A stretch of 64,000 nt of DNA from CAVQUE01 sp046290435 (GTDB taxonomy: Bacteria; Actinomycetota; Acidimicrobiia; Acidimicrobiales; UBA8592). The DNA lies in the NCBI GenBank assembly GCA_046290435.1, contig JBKAGO010000034.1:1-64000 (forward strand). The letters run 5' to 3'. The first letter of the stretch is position 1. Each line of letters begins with the position of its first letter. Shown piece after piece: positions 62,901 through 64,000 of the stretch. The notes under the pieces are model-generated. The model was given only the letters and a program-made list of their open reading frames with translations, was not told the origin of the DNA and made no database searches. A program made the translations under genes and the position numbers.

Positions 62901-63272
62901 GTCGCTGTCGCTGGTGTCGCGCACGACGACCGCGATCTCGGTGGGGTCGCCCATGGGGACCACCGTCATGGCGAACGACCGTTGTGTCGACCGGGAGGAG
63001 AGCTCGATGCTCAGGTGCCGGCGGTCGAGCGAGACGGTCGGCTGCCCGGAGAGCCAGGGATGCACCTCGTCGGGTCGCAGCTCCGACAACAACGTCCCGC
63101 CGGCGTCGGGCAGGCCGGTCATCTCCTCGAAGACGGCGCTGGTCTCGAGAAAGAGGCAGTCATAGGGCCGCCCCTCGTCGTCGACGACGAGGCGACAGCG
63201 GGCGACGCCGACCGCAGGCTCGTCGGGTGCGGGCTCGGGCAGCCCGGACTCGGTGACGGGATGGGCGGTCAC
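59925..63272 (-). CDS. PAS-GAF-SpoIIE-HATPase multidomain phosphatase
   Basis: The 1115-residue cytosolic regulator has an ordered set of domains: three PAS domains (~20-380), two GAF domains (~390-745), a SpoIIE-type PP2C phosphatase (~760-970; VGGDWYDTFVWDDRHYGIVI; GDVVGHGIDAAAAMGRLRAA; RLRYASAGHPPALVI), and a C-terminal HATPase_c_2 kinase domain (~985-1115; MLGTAEACANAVEHAY; SVNRGRGLTIIDRV). It can thus both dephosphorylate an anti-anti-sigma protein and act as anti-sigma kinase. Its start overlaps the stop of the upstream SpoIIE gene (ATGA). Confidence 0.9.
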   Translation of the reverse strand: MTAHPVTESGLPEPAPDEPAVGVARCRLVVDDEGRPYDCLFLETSAVFEEMTGLPDAGGTLLSELRPDEVHPWLSGQPTVSLDRRHLSIELSSRSTQRSFAMTVVPMGDPTEIAVVVRDTSDSDRRLDDLARSEAEFRALADHLPLMVWVHDADGNQQFVNQTYCDYFGVDRDQMKDDHWQVLTHPDDGAAYIDDFAAALRKRRRFHREVRVQRADGEWRWLESWGTPRFEPDGSYVGHIGASADVTVRKRAQIRLAKNAAFTDRVLDSLVTFAGVLTMDGTVLSANRAPLELADLTLADVVGRPFWECFWWNYDDEVMARLRHAIARSSGGSVVRYDVDVQMAGGRLLPIDFQVAPLRDDDGTITNLVVSGIDLTARKSAEQVVERTLVAERKARVRAETLEAVAKALSAAIGVDEAAHAIVDTVALDDTETLSVVIERNGRLFGAAIAGVAADVEFGNRSAPLDDDGPLAEIFRHRRPVLIDHRADFMERFPEHAHLAQTIGFESVMASPLLSTSGEALGVLAATSSEAAHFDADRHNLLLAIAAQAGGALERARLHEQAEQQRRFEARALARAEVIAQALTEIEQAQQVGHQVVRLVEVLVPRVADFVTIEDPALDDPVLALAHRDRDQGATLAALRRRHRLDADDPQSVAHVIAGSTHRMTGLTSEVRADYARTEDARALLERLGVHSFLAVPIDLGPSRPGVLLCGLSDPDRRPYDDADEAFLTEIAQRTGAILTATALREQEHESLLRLQKALLPDRLRDHPAIDVAARYEAAASVLAVGGDWYDTFVWDDRHYGIVIGDVVGHGIDAAAAMGRLRAASATLIAAGEPNPRAILGAIERCAGGPDGIDFLTAFVAVVDTETGRLRYASAGHPPALVIRSDSEPLVLDDALSAPICSLKVGDRPHAAVDLAPDDVVVAFTDGLVERRDRSVHDGLAELRALARTLRDNDVEDLNRILVEQMVADSGDDVVAVSLRFAPSGDRFQSRFPAKRTELAPLRNRLGTWLERNAVDPDLHQRVMLGTAEACANAVEHAYRSLEPGTISVRAGWDGSVLVVVVSDAGVWQEAQTSSVNRGRGLTIIDRVADTMTRITGPTGTTITMRYAALPASAD

Positions 63273-64000
63273 AGCCGGGCCACGACCAGCGCGACGTCGT
63301 CGGCCAGGGCTGCCGGGTCGACGTATCGCTCGACGAGGTCGTCTGCGAGCTCCTCCGGCGAGCGACGGTGTGTCCCCGCAAGCGTCCGGGCCAGTGCGTC
63401 GACATCGGTGTCGATGTCGACGCGCCGCGATTCGACGAGGCCGTCGCTGTAGCAGACGAGTGTCGAACCGGGCCGGTAGGGGGTCGCGACGGGTTCCTGA
63501 CGGGGCCCCGCGATGCCCAGGAACGGGCCGAGACCGATCGGCAGACGGCCGGCGGTGCCGTCGACATCGACGAGCATCGGTGGCAGATGGCCCGCCGAGG
63601 CGCCATGGAGGCTCCGGGTCGCCGGATCGACGATGACGACTGCGACCGTTGCGATCGCCGACGGTCCGCGACCCGTAGAGAGCTCGCCGGCGCGGGCGAA
63701 GAGCACATCCAGGGGGGTGTCGAGCCGCAGGAGTTGGCGGATGACGGCTCTGGTCTCGGTCATGCGAACCGCAGCTGCGGCGTCGTGGCCCACGACGTCG
63801 CCGACGACGAGCGCGGTGCGGTCGGAGTCGTCGATGGCGACGACGTCGTACCAGTCGCCACCGAATCCCAGCGTGGTGGCCGCAGGGACGTAACGGACGG
63901 CGACGTCGAGGCCGGGGCGGGGTTCGGGGGTGGCGAGGACGATGCGCTGAAGACGCGAGATCAACGCTCGACGCTGGGAGCTCGCCCGGATGCGCTCGAC
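63269..64000 (-). CDS. SpoIIE-type PP2C phosphatase, cut by the window edge
   Basis: The visible 243 residues are the C-terminal part of a phosphatase that continues beyond the window. The linker ERIRASSQRRALISRLQRIV precedes a PP2C/SpoIIE domain (VAVRYVPAATTLGFGGDWYD; LVVGDVVGHDAAAAVRM; LHGASAGHLPPMLV; TLVCYSDGLVESRR). The upstream sensory part is not visible; no stop occurs between the family region and the edge. It is coupled to the downstream 1115-residue regulator by ATGA. Confidence 0.9.
   Translation of the reverse strand, partial: VERIRASSQRRALISRLQRIVLATPEPRPGLDVAVRYVPAATTLGFGGDWYDVVAIDDSDRTALVVGDVVGHDAAAAVRMTETRAVIRQLLRLDTPLDVLFARAGELSTGRGPSAIATVAVVIVDPATRSLHGASAGHLPPMLVDVDGTAGRLPIGLGPFLGIAGPRQEPVATPYRPGSTLVCYSDGLVESRRVDIDTDVDALARTLAGTHRRSPEELADDLVERYVDPAALADDVALVVARL

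Overview
The window is GC-rich, densely coded actinobacterial chromosome. The marks are bS22 (a 33-residue ribosomal protein typical of Actinobacteria), an Rpf-type resuscitation factor, and the order metG-tatD-rpf-rsmA-ispE, then glmU-prs-rplY-pth, then mfd-mazG-eno-ftsB, which mycobacteria also show. The general flavour fits Acidimicrobiia, but that class-level guess is inference. There is one tRNA (Gln, TTG), no rRNA, no CRISPR array and no recognisable transposase.

Layout. (1) 1-8.2 kb: an internally deleted Rieske oxygenase remnant, a secreted 5'-nucleotidase-like metallophosphatase, an acyl-CoA ligase, a PAS-GGDEF-EAL protein and RmuC. (2) 8.2-25.4 kb: the conserved housekeeping run from metG to ftsB. 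Within it rpf appears to use a CTG start, glmU lacks its acetyltransferase half, and pth carries a frameshift at a run of five C. (3) 25.4-37.0 kb: an inserted-looking block between ftsB and DUF501-ppx, genes that are neighbours in mycobacteria. It holds an ABC-2 exporter, a secreted PQQ-type dehydrogenase with FG-GAP repeats, and a carbon monoxide dehydrogenase-type cluster (coxS, coxM, coxD, coxE, two XdhC-family genes, a MocA-like gene, coxG) with no coxL. (4) 37.0-46.4 kb: DUF501, ppx, an aminotransferase, two acetyltransferases, a crotonase, a PAS-GAF-GGDEF protein, an acidic lipoprotein, 6-phosphogluconate dehydrogenase, a cupin and a DUF3040 protein. (5) 46.5-59.1 kb: stress and osmoprotection genes (metallo-beta-lactamase/rhodanese, YihY, UspA, OtsA, aldo/keto reductase, Hsp20, TreY, MgtC, an MT0933-type antitoxin). 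(6) 59.2-64 kb: phosphatase/anti-sigma-type signalling (HATPase, a large PAS-GAF-SpoIIE-HATPase protein, and a second SpoIIE phosphatase cut by the window edge).

The most unusual non-coding content is three families of intergenic repeats. Two are REPIN-like: about 88-bp inverted pairs starting GGGGTCAGACCCC, and 26-36 bp units starting GGGGTCAAGTCG that occur singly, in tandem and as an inverted pair. Both families sit near mfd/mazG/eno and inside the cox cluster. The third is a 60-bp direct repeat upstream of the crotonase gene. Other structure includes an 11-bp-arm palindrome before eno, nested dyads over the rpf promoter, three hairpins in the 416-bp gap at 58.3-58.7 kb, and a 14-bp word shared upstream of the aldo/keto reductase and hsp20.

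As a whole the window reads as conserved core genes on the left, an inserted energy-metabolism block in the middle, and a stress/c-di-GMP/partner-switching region on the right.
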